This document shows positions 49,519 through 58,834 of a stretch of 64,000 nt of DNA, piece by piece. The notes under the pieces are model-generated. The model had not been told where the DNA came from. It was given only the letters and a program-made list of their open reading frames with translations, and did not search any database. The stretch comes from Hyphomicrobiaceae bacterium. Lineage in GTDB: Bacteria > Pseudomonadota > Alphaproteobacteria > Rhizobiales > Hyphomicrobiaceae. The translations under genes were made by a program, and so were the position numbers. The DNA is taken from assembly GCA_041397645.1 (NCBI GenBank), contig JAWKWE010000004.1:2108001-2172000 (forward strand), read 5' to 3'. Numbering within the stretch: the first letter of the stretch is position 1; every line of letters starts with the position of its first letter.

Positions 49519-50634
49519 TTAATCCGATTGGGCGACCGCAATGACTTTCTGGCCAGGTCGCGCCTTCTGATGCGCGCTGACCACCACCCGGTCGCCGACC
49601 TTGAGGCCAGCCTCTACGACAATTGTCGTCCCTCTTTGCTTGCCGAGTGTCAGCCGCGCTACCCCGACCTCGCCATCTGGCGCAACCGTAAGCGCGTAGC
49701 TTCCTTGCTGATCGAGCAGCAAGGCTGACTGCGGCATCACAATTTTCTTCTCAGGCTGCTTGCTGACTACGTTGGCCTGAACGACCTGTTGGTCGATAAG
49801 CAAGCCGTTCGGATTTGCAAACTTCGATCGCACGGCCACTGAATCAGTTGAAGAGGAGGCGGTCACGTCGGAAAATTCAATCGCTCCTTTTTCTGGATAG
49901 ATCGATCCATCCGCCAAGGTCAGCTGCACGAAATACTGCGATTTGTCCTTGTCCTGCCGACGCACCTCCAACCGAACGGCCTGCGGGAGAGGAAATGTCA
50001 CGTAGACAGGATCTTCGCGCACCAGCGTGACAAGCGACTGACTGGACGTGTTGACGTATTCGCCCGTCGAATACGTGGCCCGCCCAACTCTTCCATCAAA
50101 GGGCGCGACAATCTTCGTGTAGCCCAGCTGCAGTTTGGCGTTTTCCAGATCCTGTTCGCGCGCTTTCGCAGTGGCAACGGCCTGCTTGAGATTTGCATTG
50201 GCCTGATCGAGCTGTTGCTTAGAGATCGCGTTAGAGTTTCGTGCTGCCAGATCGTTCTGGCGATCGAGTATGATCTGCGCGAGATCGCGAGCGGCTTCCG
50301 CGCTGGCAAGATTAGCCTCTCCCAACGCAACGTTCAATTTGTAGGTAGCTGGATCTATCTCAAATAGTACGTCGTCTTTCTTGACGCGCGAACCCTCCGC
50401 GAAAAGACGAGGGAGCAAAAAACCCTCCACGCGAGCGCGCAGGCTCACCTTCTCCATCGCCTCGACCCGCCCCGTGAAGGAGCGCGACGACGCGACGTCA
50501 ACTTCCTTGATCGTTTCAACGAGAACGGAAGGCTGCGGAGGCGCTGCTGCGGCGGCAGGCTTGTCTTCAGCCAGTGCGCTCCAAGTTGATGTCGCCAGCG
50601 CCAACGAGACGAGAAGTATTCGCCTTACCATCAT
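49519..50634 (-). CDS. RND efflux periplasmic adaptor (membrane fusion protein)
   Basis: The tandem ATGs at 50634 and 50631 start a signal peptide (MVRRILLVSLALATSTWSALA, cleavage near residue 22); I reject the longer open frame. The 371-residue protein has the barrel-sandwich lipoyl half at about 50-75 (FTGRVEAMEKVSLRARVEGF), a coiled-coil hairpin (about 90-160, rich in Ala, Gln, Lys) and the LGYTKIVAPFDGRVGRA half-motif. There is no lipobox cysteine. It works with the downstream RND pump; an adaptor-pump order is typical of acrAB-like operons. Confidence 0.95.
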   Translation of the reverse strand: MMVRRILLVSLALATSTWSALAEDKPAAAAAPPQPSVLVETIKEVDVASSRSFTGRVEAMEKVSLRARVEGFLLPRLFAEGSRVKKDDVLFEIDPATYKLNVALGEANLASAEAARDLAQIILDRQNDLAARNSNAISKQQLDQANANLKQAVATAKAREQDLENAKLQLGYTKIVAPFDGRVGRATYSTGEYVNTSSQSLVTLVREDPVYVTFPLPQAVRLEVRRQDKDKSQYFVQLTLADGSIYPEKGAIEFSDVTASSSTDSVAVRSKFANPNGLLIDQQVVQANVVSKQPEKKIVMPQSALLLDQQGSYALTVAPDGEVGVARLTLGKQRGTTIVVEAGLKVGDRVVVSAHQKARPGQKVIAVAQSD

Positions 50635-50822
50635 AGGACCGCGTTCCCTATTCAATCCGCCAGGACTGACAATAGAGGCTCTACGGAAATGCGGCAACTT
50701 GCCCAAGTACCCTGAAGCAAAGGATCGTTGTCACAAAAGGCTTATGAGCGATGATTTCAGGAATTCAGGTGGAAGGACGTTTTTGGGCGCAGGGCAGGCT
50801 TGGCGGCGGCGCGCAAATAAAT

Positions 50823-50907
50823 TGGTGGAGGGGGCTGGATTCGAACCAGCGTAGGCGAAGCCAACGGATTTACAGTCCGTCCCCTTTAGCCACTCGGGCA
50901 CCCCTCC
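50823..50907 (-). tRNA. tRNA-Tyr (anticodon GTA)
   Basis: The 85-base gene has acceptor arms GGAGGGG (50901-50907) and CCCCTCC (50827-50833), discriminator A and an encoded CCA (50823-50825). The anticodon is GTA in CTGTAAA. A long variable arm (GTTGGCTTCGCCTAC) makes it a class II tRNA, as expected for bacterial Tyr. Confidence 0.97.
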
Positions 50908-51122
50908 ATGACCAACAAGCGTTAGAACTGTGAGCGATAACGCCCAGCGCGTCCAAACGAAAGCGACCCCGCCGGAGAAAAGGCAGGGCCTCAATGCCTG
51001 CCTTATGTTCGCGGGGGGCTTTCCTGTCAATCGGAAAAGCGTCATGGTCCGCCTCCGATTTCTCCCGCGCGTGGGCATTCCACCGCTTTTCGACCGACGC
51101 GCGCCAACCTCAAGGCCTGAAT

Positions 51123-51992
51123 GTGAGCAAAGACAGACCCCGCCCCCCACAGCGGCCCTGGACCCGTAAATCCGGCGCGCCGAGCCGGTCAGGCCACCAG
51201 GGCGCAGGCGGAACACGCCATGCGCGACCTCACGCCTCGCGCCGGGACAGCGACCGTAGCGAAGACGGCCCCTTGCGTCTCTTCGGACTGCACGCCGTCG
51301 AAGCGGCGCTCAAGAACCCGTCGCGAAAGGTCCTCCGCCTCGTGTTGACTGAAAATGCCGAGCGGCGCCTTGTCGAAGCTGTTGGCGTGCTGAACCACCC
51401 CATCGAGCGGGCCACCCCGCGCGATCTCGATCGCATTCTGGGGGCAGATACCGTTCATCAGGGGGCGATGCTGGAAACCGAGCCCCTGCCTGAACCTGAA
51501 TTTGCGGATCTTGTCGCGCAAGCCAGCGGTCGCCCGCTCATCGTTCTCGATCAAGTCACCGACCCCCACAACGTCGGTGCTATTTTACGCTCCGCGGCGG
51601 CGTTCGGGGCAGCAGGCTTGGTGATGACGCGCCGGCACAGCCCTCCCCTTAACGGCGTATTGGCAAAGTCGGCATCCGGCGCACTGGAACTAATTCCCGT
51701 CGCACTGGTACAGAACCTGTCGCGTGCTCTTGAAGAGCTCAAGGAGGTTGGCTTCCTTGTCGTCGGTCTCGACGGCGAAGCTCAAGACGCCATCGAAGAG
51801 CTGGACTGGTCGCGCCCAACCGCTTTGGTCATGGGGGCGGAGGGCAAGGGGCTGCGCGAGTTGACAGGCAAGACCTGCGATCAGCTTGCCCGCATCACGA
51901 CCGACGGTCCACTGGCAAGCCTCAACGTGTCGAATGCGGCTGCGGTGGCGCTGCATGCCGCCCTGGTAGCCCGCGCAAAGGCCAAGAGCTGA
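51123..51992 (+). CDS. rlmB: 23S rRNA (guanosine-2'-O-)-methyltransferase RlmB (SpoU/TrmH family)
   Basis: I choose the GTG at 51123 (VSKDRPRPP), seven bases after AAGG; the frame is open from 50994. The 289-residue protein has an N-terminal substrate-binding domain (LFGLHAVEAALKNP from about residue 47) and the SPOUT knot: LDQVTDPHNVGAILRSAAAF, VMGAEGKGLREL and the LNVSNAAAVALHA C-terminal motif. It methylates G2251 of 23S rRNA in E. coli. A basic 45-residue tail precedes the domain. It diverges from tRNA-Tyr, a common neighbour in this class. Confidence 0.93.
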   Translation: MSKDRPRPPQRPWTRKSGAPSRSGHQGAGGTRHARPHASRRDSDRSEDGPLRLFGLHAVEAALKNPSRKVLRLVLTENAERRLVEAVGVLNHPIERATPRDLDRILGADTVHQGAMLETEPLPEPEFADLVAQASGRPLIVLDQVTDPHNVGAILRSAAAFGAAGLVMTRRHSPPLNGVLAKSASGALELIPVALVQNLSRALEELKEVGFLVVGLDGEAQDAIEELDWSRPTALVMGAEGKGLRELTGKTCDQLARITTDGPLASLNVSNAAAVALHAALVARAKAKS

Positions 51993-52024
51993 TCAACCAC
52001 CGTCGGTTGATCATAGCTGTCCTG

Positions 52025-52059
52025 GCAAACAAAAATGCGGCCCCGGACCCGGACCGCAT
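52025..52059 (-). terminator. intrinsic terminator for the small minus-strand secreted-protein genes
   Basis: On the minus strand ATGCGG (52054-52059) pairs with CCGCAT (52035-52040), with a GC-rich interior, and the stem is followed directly by TTTTTGTTTG. It lies about 75 bases past the stop of the gene ending at 52134. An eight-base-pair stem overlapping the rlmB stop (51991-52012) lies nearby but has no U-run. Confidence 0.6.
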
Positions 52060-52133
52060 GTAATGCTCGTTCTCGAAAATTGCGCCTCAGCACCCCGCAG
52101 CAATCGTACCGAGGCTGCACGTCGAGTTTGCGA

Positions 52134-52451
52134 TCAATCGCAGATCAAAGGTCGTTCGCAGATATAGCGTCCGCCGCGGCAAACTTCGTCGCCCCAGCTG
52201 TTCTCAAAGCAGCGCCGCCCCGTCCAATGACATTCACGGTGCCCGTAATAGCACCGGTCGTCATAACGCGAGTAGTACCGTTCGTCGGCGTGAGCCCGCG
52301 CGGCGCCGAGAACGCCTAAACCAATGATGCCGGCGGCAACGCCGAGTGCGACACCACTTCCATTCCGGGCTTCCGCTTGCGGTGCTGCGGACGCCATGAA
52401 ACCGAACGCCATTACGAGCGCCATGAAGGCGTGCTGGAATTTCCTGACCAT
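52134..52451 (-). CDS. small secreted protein with glycine-rich segment and Cys-rich C terminus
   Basis: The ATG at 52451 (MVRKFQHAFMAL) follows GGAG by eight bases; the longer frame lacks a site. The 105-residue product has a signal peptide (cleavage near AEA at about residue 28), a GVALGVAAGIIGLGVLGAARA glycine-zipper-like stretch, and a polar C-terminal half with six cysteines (CYYGHREC, RRCF, EVC, ICE, LIC). Such proteins are common in Hyphomicrobiales and are of unknown function; disulphide bonding in the periplasm is likely. Confidence 0.72.
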   Translation of the reverse strand: MVRKFQHAFMALVMAFGFMASAAPQAEARNGSGVALGVAAGIIGLGVLGAARAHADERYYSRYDDRCYYGHRECHWTGRRCFENSWGDEVCRGGRYICERPLICD

Positions 52452-52620
52452 AAGATTTGCTCCGGTCTGCTTTCCGAGTGCGGCCACAAATGGGACCGTC
52501 ACGATGCAGGCTCGCGAGGATCCCCTAAGGAATCATCCTCGCTCAAGCCTGACCGTGACGCTCACCACATGAATGTGACCTGAACGCGGAAGAGACGCGG
52601 CAGCAAAGTGTCTGCGTCAC

Positions 52621-53007
52621 TTACCAGTTGCCACGGCGATGGCCACCGTAATGACGGCGATGCCACTCGACGTGATGATAACCAGGCTTCGTCGAACCCC
52701 AGGCGCGGTAATACTTCGGCAGACGAAAATGCGCGCGGTCGATGTAAGGACGGCGCCAATATCCGGAGTTGTAGTACGGGTAGTAGCCGCGCGGAACATA
52801 ACGGTAAGCGTAAGGATCGCTCACGCTGTCGCGCAGATACACATGATGATAGCGCGGATAATAGACCCAATGCCGGACCGTGCGGCTCCGGTCCCAGCCC
52901 GCCGGCTGATCAGGGCGATCTAAATGAAAGGCAGCTGCGGGGCTCGCGGCTGCAAAGCTGACGGTCGCCGCTGCGATGACGGCCGTCAAAAAGCCTTTGA
53001 AACGCAT
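52621..53007 (-). CDS. small secreted Tyr/His/Arg-rich protein
   Basis: The 128-residue product starts with a clear signal peptide (MRFKGFLTAVIAAATVSFAA, cleavage after AAA at about residue 26). The mature part is rich in Tyr, His, Arg and Pro (VYYPRYHHVYLRD, RGYYPYYNSGYWRRPY, YHHVEWHRRHYGGHRR). It resembles the low-complexity envelope proteins often seen in rhizobia and relatives. GAGGAG precedes the ATG. It is upstream of the Cys-rich gene by 169 bases on the same strand. I do not recognise the function. Confidence 0.7.
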   Translation of the reverse strand: MRFKGFLTAVIAAATVSFAAASPAAAFHLDRPDQPAGWDRSRTVRHWVYYPRYHHVYLRDSVSDPYAYRYVPRGYYPYYNSGYWRRPYIDRAHFRLPKYYRAWGSTKPGYHHVEWHRRHYGGHRRGNW

Positions 53008-53206
53008 TACTCGGTACTCCTCGACACACTCGTGCGATAAACACTGCGCTAATCATTACCGGAGATTAGCTAAGGCACCGTTACATTGCATCTCTCAAGC
53101 GAGGAAATTTACACGAAACCGCCGCTCTGAGCCGGAGACACACTGTTGGCAACAGCGTAAATCCTGCAAAAGCGTTAACAACCGCGGCTTTGCTCCGAGC
53201 GGAAAT

Positions 53207-54649
53207 CTAGTAGGCGTTGCGGAAAGTCTTACGCGAAATCACTGTCAGCACGATGATGTAGACGTCGAACAGCAGCGACCAGTTGTCGATGTAGTAGAGG
53301 TCGTGCTCGACCCGCTGATGCATACTGTCATCGGTGTCGGTGGCGCCGCGGAATCCGTTAACTTGTGCCCAGCCGGTGATCCCCGGCTTTACGTTCAGAC
53401 GGCGCGGGTATTTCTCAATCCGTTTCTCAAAGAAGCGGTCGTGGGCGACCGCGTGGGGGCGCGGTCCGACCAACGCCATATCTCCCGCGATCACGTTCAG
53501 CAGTTGCGGCAGTTCATCGATCGAGAATCTGCGCAGCACGCGACCCACGCGGGTTACTCTTTTGTCGCCCTGCTTGGCTTGCTGGATGACGTCTCCATCG
53601 TCAAGCGTCGACATGGTGCGGAATTTCCACATTCGGAATTCGCCCAGATTATAGCCCCGTCGCCGCTGCCGGAAGAACACTGGGCCCGGACTGTCGATCT
53701 TGATCGCAAGAGCGACCAACCCCAGAAACGGCAGGAGCAGTACAAGCGCAGTCAATGCAAACACGACGTCGAACGTCCGCTTGCTTGCAGCCTGCAATGG
53801 TCCAATGGGCTCGCGGGTCAACGACAAAGTCGTCTTGCGGCCAAACCGGGATATGCGTGCATGTTTGAACTGCCCGACCAAACCGTCAGTGCCCAGGTGC
53901 ACGACAATCGGCAAAATAGAGAAGGCGGCGACAGCCTTCTCCGTGAAAGCGCCATTGCATCCGCTGGAAATGATCACGTCCTGAACGTTATCCAGGCGCG
54001 CGGTTCGAACGGCATCCTCAAGCTGCATGGTCCAATCGTGGCCCTCGACCGTATCGCCGACGACGACAAGACGAGCCACAATGACTGCACCCGCCGCGCC
54101 ATCAGCAATCTCGCGCTCCATGAACGCCAGGCTCTCGGACGTACCGACCAGCATGAGACGTCGCGGTAGAATGACGCCACATTCGATGAGCGTTGCGATC
54201 GAGCGATGGAGAAAGGCGTTGAGAGCGATCAGCGTCACCAACCCAACGCTGTAAAAGATGATGAGCCAGGCGCGCGAGAAGATCGCGGTCGTCTTCGTGA
54301 GAAAGCCTATCAGCGCCAGAGCGGCGAAAGCCAGGTTCCACACCAAAAGCAGACGTCCATTGCTGCGGCGGCCTTCCAGGAGTGCTTCAACTCCGTATTC
54401 GTTCTGAACCAGAAATGTCAGGCCGTATGCTAAGCCTGCGAGCAAGCCAATACCGGCGTACTTGCCGATATCGCCTGTCATCTCGTAGACGAATAAATGG
54501 TAGCCGATCCCCGTCGACACAGCGACGAGTACGATCATCGTCAGTTCTAGGAGAAACACGCCACCTGCAAATGATGCTCGGGATAGCCCGAACCTGTTGT
54601 GACGATGAAGAACAGGCCGAGATCCAGCCTCAATAGCGCGACCGAGCAC
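53207..54649 (-). CDS. undecaprenyl-phosphate glycosyl-1-phosphate transferase (WcaJ/HfsE/ExoY-type)
   Basis: The 480-residue protein has about four N-terminal helices, a cytoplasmic CoA-binding-like domain (MLVGTSESLAFMEREIADG) and the C-terminal catalytic domain: KRTFDVVFALTALVLLLPFL, FFRQRRRGYNLGEFRMWKFRTM, FSIDELPQLLNVIAGDMALVGPRPH in outline, and KPGITGWAQVNGFRG. It attaches the first sugar phosphate to the lipid carrier, the priming step of EPS, capsule or holdfast synthesis. The start is GTG with a weak site. It diverges from the Wzz-like gene across about 300 bases. Confidence 0.93.
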   Translation of the reverse strand: MLGRAIEAGSRPVLHRHNRFGLSRASFAGGVFLLELTMIVLVAVSTGIGYHLFVYEMTGDIGKYAGIGLLAGLAYGLTFLVQNEYGVEALLEGRRSNGRLLLVWNLAFAALALIGFLTKTTAIFSRAWLIIFYSVGLVTLIALNAFLHRSIATLIECGVILPRRLMLVGTSESLAFMEREIADGAAGAVIVARLVVVGDTVEGHDWTMQLEDAVRTARLDNVQDVIISSGCNGAFTEKAVAAFSILPIVVHLGTDGLVGQFKHARISRFGRKTTLSLTREPIGPLQAASKRTFDVVFALTALVLLLPFLGLVALAIKIDSPGPVFFRQRRRGYNLGEFRMWKFRTMSTLDDGDVIQQAKQGDKRVTRVGRVLRRFSIDELPQLLNVIAGDMALVGPRPHAVAHDRFFEKRIEKYPRRLNVKPGITGWAQVNGFRGATDTDDSMHQRVEHDLYYIDNWSLLFDVYIIVLTVISRKTFRNAY

Positions 54650-54947
54650 TCACTACCACCGCAATTCCAATTGCCAGAGGAGGGAACTCCGGCACCCGCA
54701 ATATCCCTCTTCGTCAAGCTGTATATCAAGACTGCGTTCGGATCTCCTGCCATTTGATATATATGTTTAAATGCCACGGAAACAATTTGGTCTCAAATCA
54801 GATGTTCAGTTTTCGAACAACCGAAGGCATAGCTCTTGCACAATACCGGTTGCCTCAATCCGGCCTGCTGCCGTGTTGACGGTAAACAGGATGCGGCGTG
54901 CCGCTCCTGTACGTCCGACTGTGTCTTTGCGTAACGACGAGTTCAGA

Positions 54948-57170
54948 ATGGTACAAATAGTTCCGCGACTGGGGTCAGCTTACTTGCCGCACGTGCTGCG
55001 CAACTCCACACGACCTGTCGCATCTCAGCTGCCATCGTCAACGGCCTCCGACGCTACGACAGACATTGACGGGCTGTTCCGAATCCTCAAGCGCAACATA
55101 TGGAGGATTTTGCTGGCAACTTTGGCGGGCATCACTCTTTCGCTTGCTTATCTGGCTGTCGCGAAGCCGTTGTACACGGCGACGGCCTCTATCTTTGTCG
55201 ATCCGCGCGCGCGCAAGGTTGTTTCCGAAGAGATCGTGCAAGGTGGCGTGGCTTCCGATCTTGCCCTCGTCGAGAGCCAAGTTTCAATTCTCACGTCGGA
55301 CGCTGTTCTCCGGCGTGTGGTCAAAAATCTTCAGCTCGACCAGGATGAAGAATACGCACCCAAAGCCCGGCACGGTCTGTTGTCGCGCATCAAAGCGCTG
55401 ATCGTCCCGAAAACACCGATCGCAGACCTCGATCCAACCGTGCAGGCCATCAATACGCTGGCCGATAGCATCAAGGTCAAACGCGCACAAAAAACCTACG
55501 TAGTTGACGTTGATGTGACAGCGTCCTCGCCTGTGAAAGCCCAGCGCGTCGCACAAGCTGTCGTCGACGCATATTTGGCGGACCAAACCGCAGCCAAGAC
55601 CGGGGAAGCCAGGCGCGCCAATGCCCTCATCGACGCGCGTCTCGGCGAACTGCGCCAACAGGTACTCGATGCAGAGACCCGTGCCGATCAATTCAAACGA
55701 GATAATCGGATTCTAACGTCTGAAGGCGGGATCGTCACGGAACAGCAGCTGACCAAGCTGAATGGCGAACTCATTACGTCCCGCGCAGTTACCGCCGAGA
55801 GCAAGGCCCGGAACGAACAAATCGTCTCGGCTCTCAACTCCGGCGCCGGAGCTGAAACTCTGCCGGACGCCGTGCGATCTGGCCTGATCCAAAAGCTGCG
55901 CGAGCAATATTCTCAAGTCGCCCGTAGAGAAGCCGCCCTAGCCTCCCAACTTCAGCCGCGCCACCCGGTGCTTGTAGAGGTTCGCTCGCAACTCGCCGAA
56001 GTGAAGGCTCAAATCAAGGCTGAGCTGAAGCGCGTGGCGACCGCCGCGCAAGCCGATTACCAGATTGCCGAAAATCGTGAACGCGAACTAGCCGCCCAAC
56101 TTGAGCGCGCAGAGGAGGAAGTTCGCCGCACCAACACCGCACAGATCAAGTTGCGCGAACTGGAGCAGGAGGTAACCGCAAGCCGTGAGCTGCTCAGGCT
56201 CTTCCTGGCGCGCGCCAAGGAAACCCAGGAGCAGCAGAACGTATCGACACCTGATGCGCGCATCATCACCCCGCCATCCGTCCCCGCAAAGCCGTCAAAG
56301 CCGCTGACGTATCTGATTTTGGCGTTGGGCCTCGTCGGAGGTTTAGGTCTCGGACTGGCGTCAGCGCTGATTAGAGACCACTTCGACGCATCGGTACGCA
56401 CAACGGCGGCCTTTGCGCCGACGCTTCCAGCCCAAGCGGTGGCAAGCCTCCCGTTACTTGATCCGCTCCCGCGTCCAATCTGGCAACGACTCCGCATCGG
56501 TAAATCGCCAGATCGCGTCGAAGCCGCGCAATTCTCCGATCTCCTCACCGCGCTGACCGACACGTCGAGCGGGCCGCACACTCATTATCGGCAAAGCGTC
56601 TTGCGACTGCTTGCACGTATAAAGGCGCATCAACGTCCAGGACGCCCCCACACCGTGTTTGTCGCATCCCCTGTCACCGAGGCCGGAAATTCAGCCACCG
56701 CTCTCGCCCTGGCATATGCCGCTGCGCTAGCGGGAGAGCGCGTGCTGTTGATAGACGCGACCTCGAACAGGCCCGACCTATCGAACATCTTCGCCGCATC
56801 GCTCGAACAGAAAAACGTCGTCGTGCTCGATAACAAGGAACACCTTGCGGAAATCACCGCACGCGACTCTCGCTCGGGGCTCGCGTTTCTGCCGCTCGCA
56901 TTCGTTGACCTGCGCACCCTAAAAAGCCAGCAGCGACGTCGTCTGGTAGCGGGGCTTAACGGCCTTATCCAGAGCTACGATCTCGTCTTCATCGACGCGG
57001 GCGGCTTGCTGGAGGACGAATCTGCGATGTGTTTGCTGCCCACCGCTGACGAAGTCTTCCTGGTTGCCCGCCATGCCGCGACGACACGCGAGGAAATTGC
57101 CGAGAGCATGGAAGTTCTGGAACCTGCCGGAGATCGTTTGACTGGCGGCATTCTCGCAATGACACACTGA
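54948..57170 (+). CDS. Wzz/GumC-like polysaccharide co-polymerase with degenerate tyrosine-kinase domain
   Basis: The frame is open from 54771, but the ATG at 54948 (MVQIVPRLG) gives a normal 740-residue protein. A Wzz domain follows a first membrane helix (about residues 50-70, ILLATLAGITLSLAYLAVA), with long coiled-coil stretches at about 190-440 and a second helix (TYLILALGLVGGLGLGLAS). The C-terminal part resembles a BY-kinase: ASPVTEAGNSATALALA in place of a Walker A, VLLIDAT as Walker A', and LVFIDAG as Walker B. The P-loop lysine is Asn, and there is no terminal tyrosine cluster. Activity is doubtful; it probably controls chain length and export structurally. Confidence 0.85.
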   Translation: MVQIVPRLGSAYLPHVLRNSTRPVASQLPSSTASDATTDIDGLFRILKRNIWRILLATLAGITLSLAYLAVAKPLYTATASIFVDPRARKVVSEEIVQGGVASDLALVESQVSILTSDAVLRRVVKNLQLDQDEEYAPKARHGLLSRIKALIVPKTPIADLDPTVQAINTLADSIKVKRAQKTYVVDVDVTASSPVKAQRVAQAVVDAYLADQTAAKTGEARRANALIDARLGELRQQVLDAETRADQFKRDNRILTSEGGIVTEQQLTKLNGELITSRAVTAESKARNEQIVSALNSGAGAETLPDAVRSGLIQKLREQYSQVARREAALASQLQPRHPVLVEVRSQLAEVKAQIKAELKRVATAAQADYQIAENRERELAAQLERAEEEVRRTNTAQIKLRELEQEVTASRELLRLFLARAKETQEQQNVSTPDARIITPPSVPAKPSKPLTYLILALGLVGGLGLGLASALIRDHFDASVRTTAAFAPTLPAQAVASLPLLDPLPRPIWQRLRIGKSPDRVEAAQFSDLLTALTDTSSGPHTHYRQSVLRLLARIKAHQRPGRPHTVFVASPVTEAGNSATALALAYAAALAGERVLLIDATSNRPDLSNIFAASLEQKNVVVLDNKEHLAEITARDSRSGLAFLPLAFVDLRTLKSQQRRRLVAGLNGLIQSYDLVFIDAGGLLEDESAMCLLPTADEVFLVARHAATTREEIAESMEVLEPAGDRLTGGILAMTH

Positions 57171-57221
57171 CAATCCTGTCGCCAGGCCGATGGCACAGAA
57201 ATAAATCAGGACTGATTGACG

Positions 57222-58568
57222 ATGGGCGTCCCCAACTCGACGCGTCAGCACTTTCCTCCCGACGGTCGCCTGCCGGGGCTGGGGCTCGCACTGGTTGCTG
57301 TACTGTTCATGGTCATTTCGCCGTTGGCGCTGGTATTGCTGGGGCTGAACTACGATGACGCTGGCGGCGGCCCTCTGGAGAAAGTTCATCCCGCGACGGT
57401 GCTCGCATTCGCCGTATTGGGACTGTCGGCGCTTTACGTGCGCAATCCGTTGACCGCAACGCTCAACGCATTGCTGGCTTATCCCGGCACGCTGGTCTTT
57501 CTCATTACGATTGGCCTATTGATCGTTCACTCCATTCGCGTGGTCGGCCTGCCGTTTACGTTCTTTTTCGATACCTTCCTGGCGCCCGTCGTCGTGTTCT
57601 TCCTGTTTAAGGACATGCGCCAAGAAAGAGCCGACCGCTTTGTGCTGCTATTTCACACCCTGATGATGGTGAACGCGACCATCGGCATCATCGAGTTTGC
57701 TGTCGGCGCACGTCTCACGCCTCTCGTTGCAAACGGGATAGTTATCGAAGACGACTGGCGCTCGACGGCTTTGTTGGGGCATCCCCTAGCCAACGCGAGC
57801 ATCACCGGCGCCTATATCCTGACCCTCGCCCTTGGAGCCGCGCGCGACCTGCCACGCCCGTTCGCGATTGGCGGCTTCGTCATCGCCTCGGCGGGAATGG
57901 TTGTCTTTGGCGGTCGTGCTTCCAGCGTCCTTTTGCTGGTGATGTTATTGGGTCTGGCAGCGACACGCGCGGGTGGGGTTTTGCGTGGCGCGCGATTCGA
58001 CCGCCGCACCTTGATTGCCGCATTGATCGCAATTCCGCTGGTCTCATTGACCATCATAACTCTGGCTGAAGCTGGCTTTTTCGACCTTTTCATCGAACGC
58101 TTCTTGGACGATCGGGGCAGCGCCAGCACTCGTATCGAAATGTTCGAGCTATTCAAGCACATCCCATTGAGCGAGCTACTGCTGGCGCCCGACCCAGAGC
58201 AGCTTGCCACACTGCGCACGCTTTACGGTCTCGACTTCGGCATCGAAAGTTTTTGGGTGTCATTCGTGCTGAGCTACGGTCTGATCCCGGGCCTGGTCTT
58301 CTTTGCCGGACTGTTTCTGTTCTGCCGCGATATCGTCCGCGCGACGCGCCCAGGCACGATCTGGGTTCTGGTCTTCTTCTTTCTGGTCGCCTCGACCTCT
58401 GTAAGCCTCTCGGCAAAGACACCCCTATTGGCCATTCTCGTTCTGATGTTGCTCGTCCTCATGCGACAGCCACAGCCAGAGGATGTAGTCCACGATCAAT
58501 CGGGATCACCCTTACGTCTGCGGCGGCGACACCGGATTGCACCGCCGTCACCTCTGACCACTGCTTAA
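57222..58568 (+). CDS. polysaccharide polymerase-like membrane protein (VpsF/Wzy type)
   Basis: The ATG at 57222 follows AGGA at 11 bases; a TTG two codons earlier is closer to it. The 448-residue protein has about 11 helices and a large periplasmic loop with HPLANASITGAYILTLALG and GGRASSVLLLVMLLGLA, as in VpsF-like Wzy proteins, then LLAPDPEQL and a terminal FFFLVASTSVSLSAKTPLLA. It probably polymerises lipid-linked repeat units at the outer face of the inner membrane. It lies 51 bases after the co-polymerase. Confidence 0.78.
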   Translation: MGVPNSTRQHFPPDGRLPGLGLALVAVLFMVISPLALVLLGLNYDDAGGGPLEKVHPATVLAFAVLGLSALYVRNPLTATLNALLAYPGTLVFLITIGLLIVHSIRVVGLPFTFFFDTFLAPVVVFFLFKDMRQERADRFVLLFHTLMMVNATIGIIEFAVGARLTPLVANGIVIEDDWRSTALLGHPLANASITGAYILTLALGAARDLPRPFAIGGFVIASAGMVVFGGRASSVLLLVMLLGLAATRAGGVLRGARFDRRTLIAALIAIPLVSLTIITLAEAGFFDLFIERFLDDRGSASTRIEMFELFKHIPLSELLLAPDPEQLATLRTLYGLDFGIESFWVSFVLSYGLIPGLVFFAGLFLFCRDIVRATRPGTIWVLVFFFLVASTSVSLSAKTPLLAILVLMLLVLMRQPQPEDVVHDQSGSPLRLRRRHRIAPPSPLTTA

Positions 58569-58834
58569 CCAATCCAAATACCCGCCCCTCCGCAGAACTG
58601 TTGTATCCGCCCTGGGATAATGGCGAGGCATGAGAGTTGCTATTGCGAATGATGGAGGACAGCTGTCGGTTCATTGCGACACACAAGGTCCAAGCAAGTG
58701 CCTCCCGGATGAAGCCGGCATGCGCATGCAGTCTTCTCCGCGCGACATAAAGGCCCATGGGGTCATGTAAAATTTGTGTCAAACAGTAACGAGCGCATGT
58801 CCTGCACAGCGCCCTATGGTGAGTGAGCGTAAAG

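Noticed and set aside
42539..50822. Integrated mobile element with attachment sites
   Set aside because: No integrase, transposase or direct repeats of the tRNA ends could be seen, so only an old insertion is suggested.
58630..58770. A 46-codon plus-strand open frame (ATG at 58630) in the gap before the GT26 gene
   Set aside because: It has a weak upstream GAGG, but the sequence has no recognisable family features or coding bias; it is likely chance.
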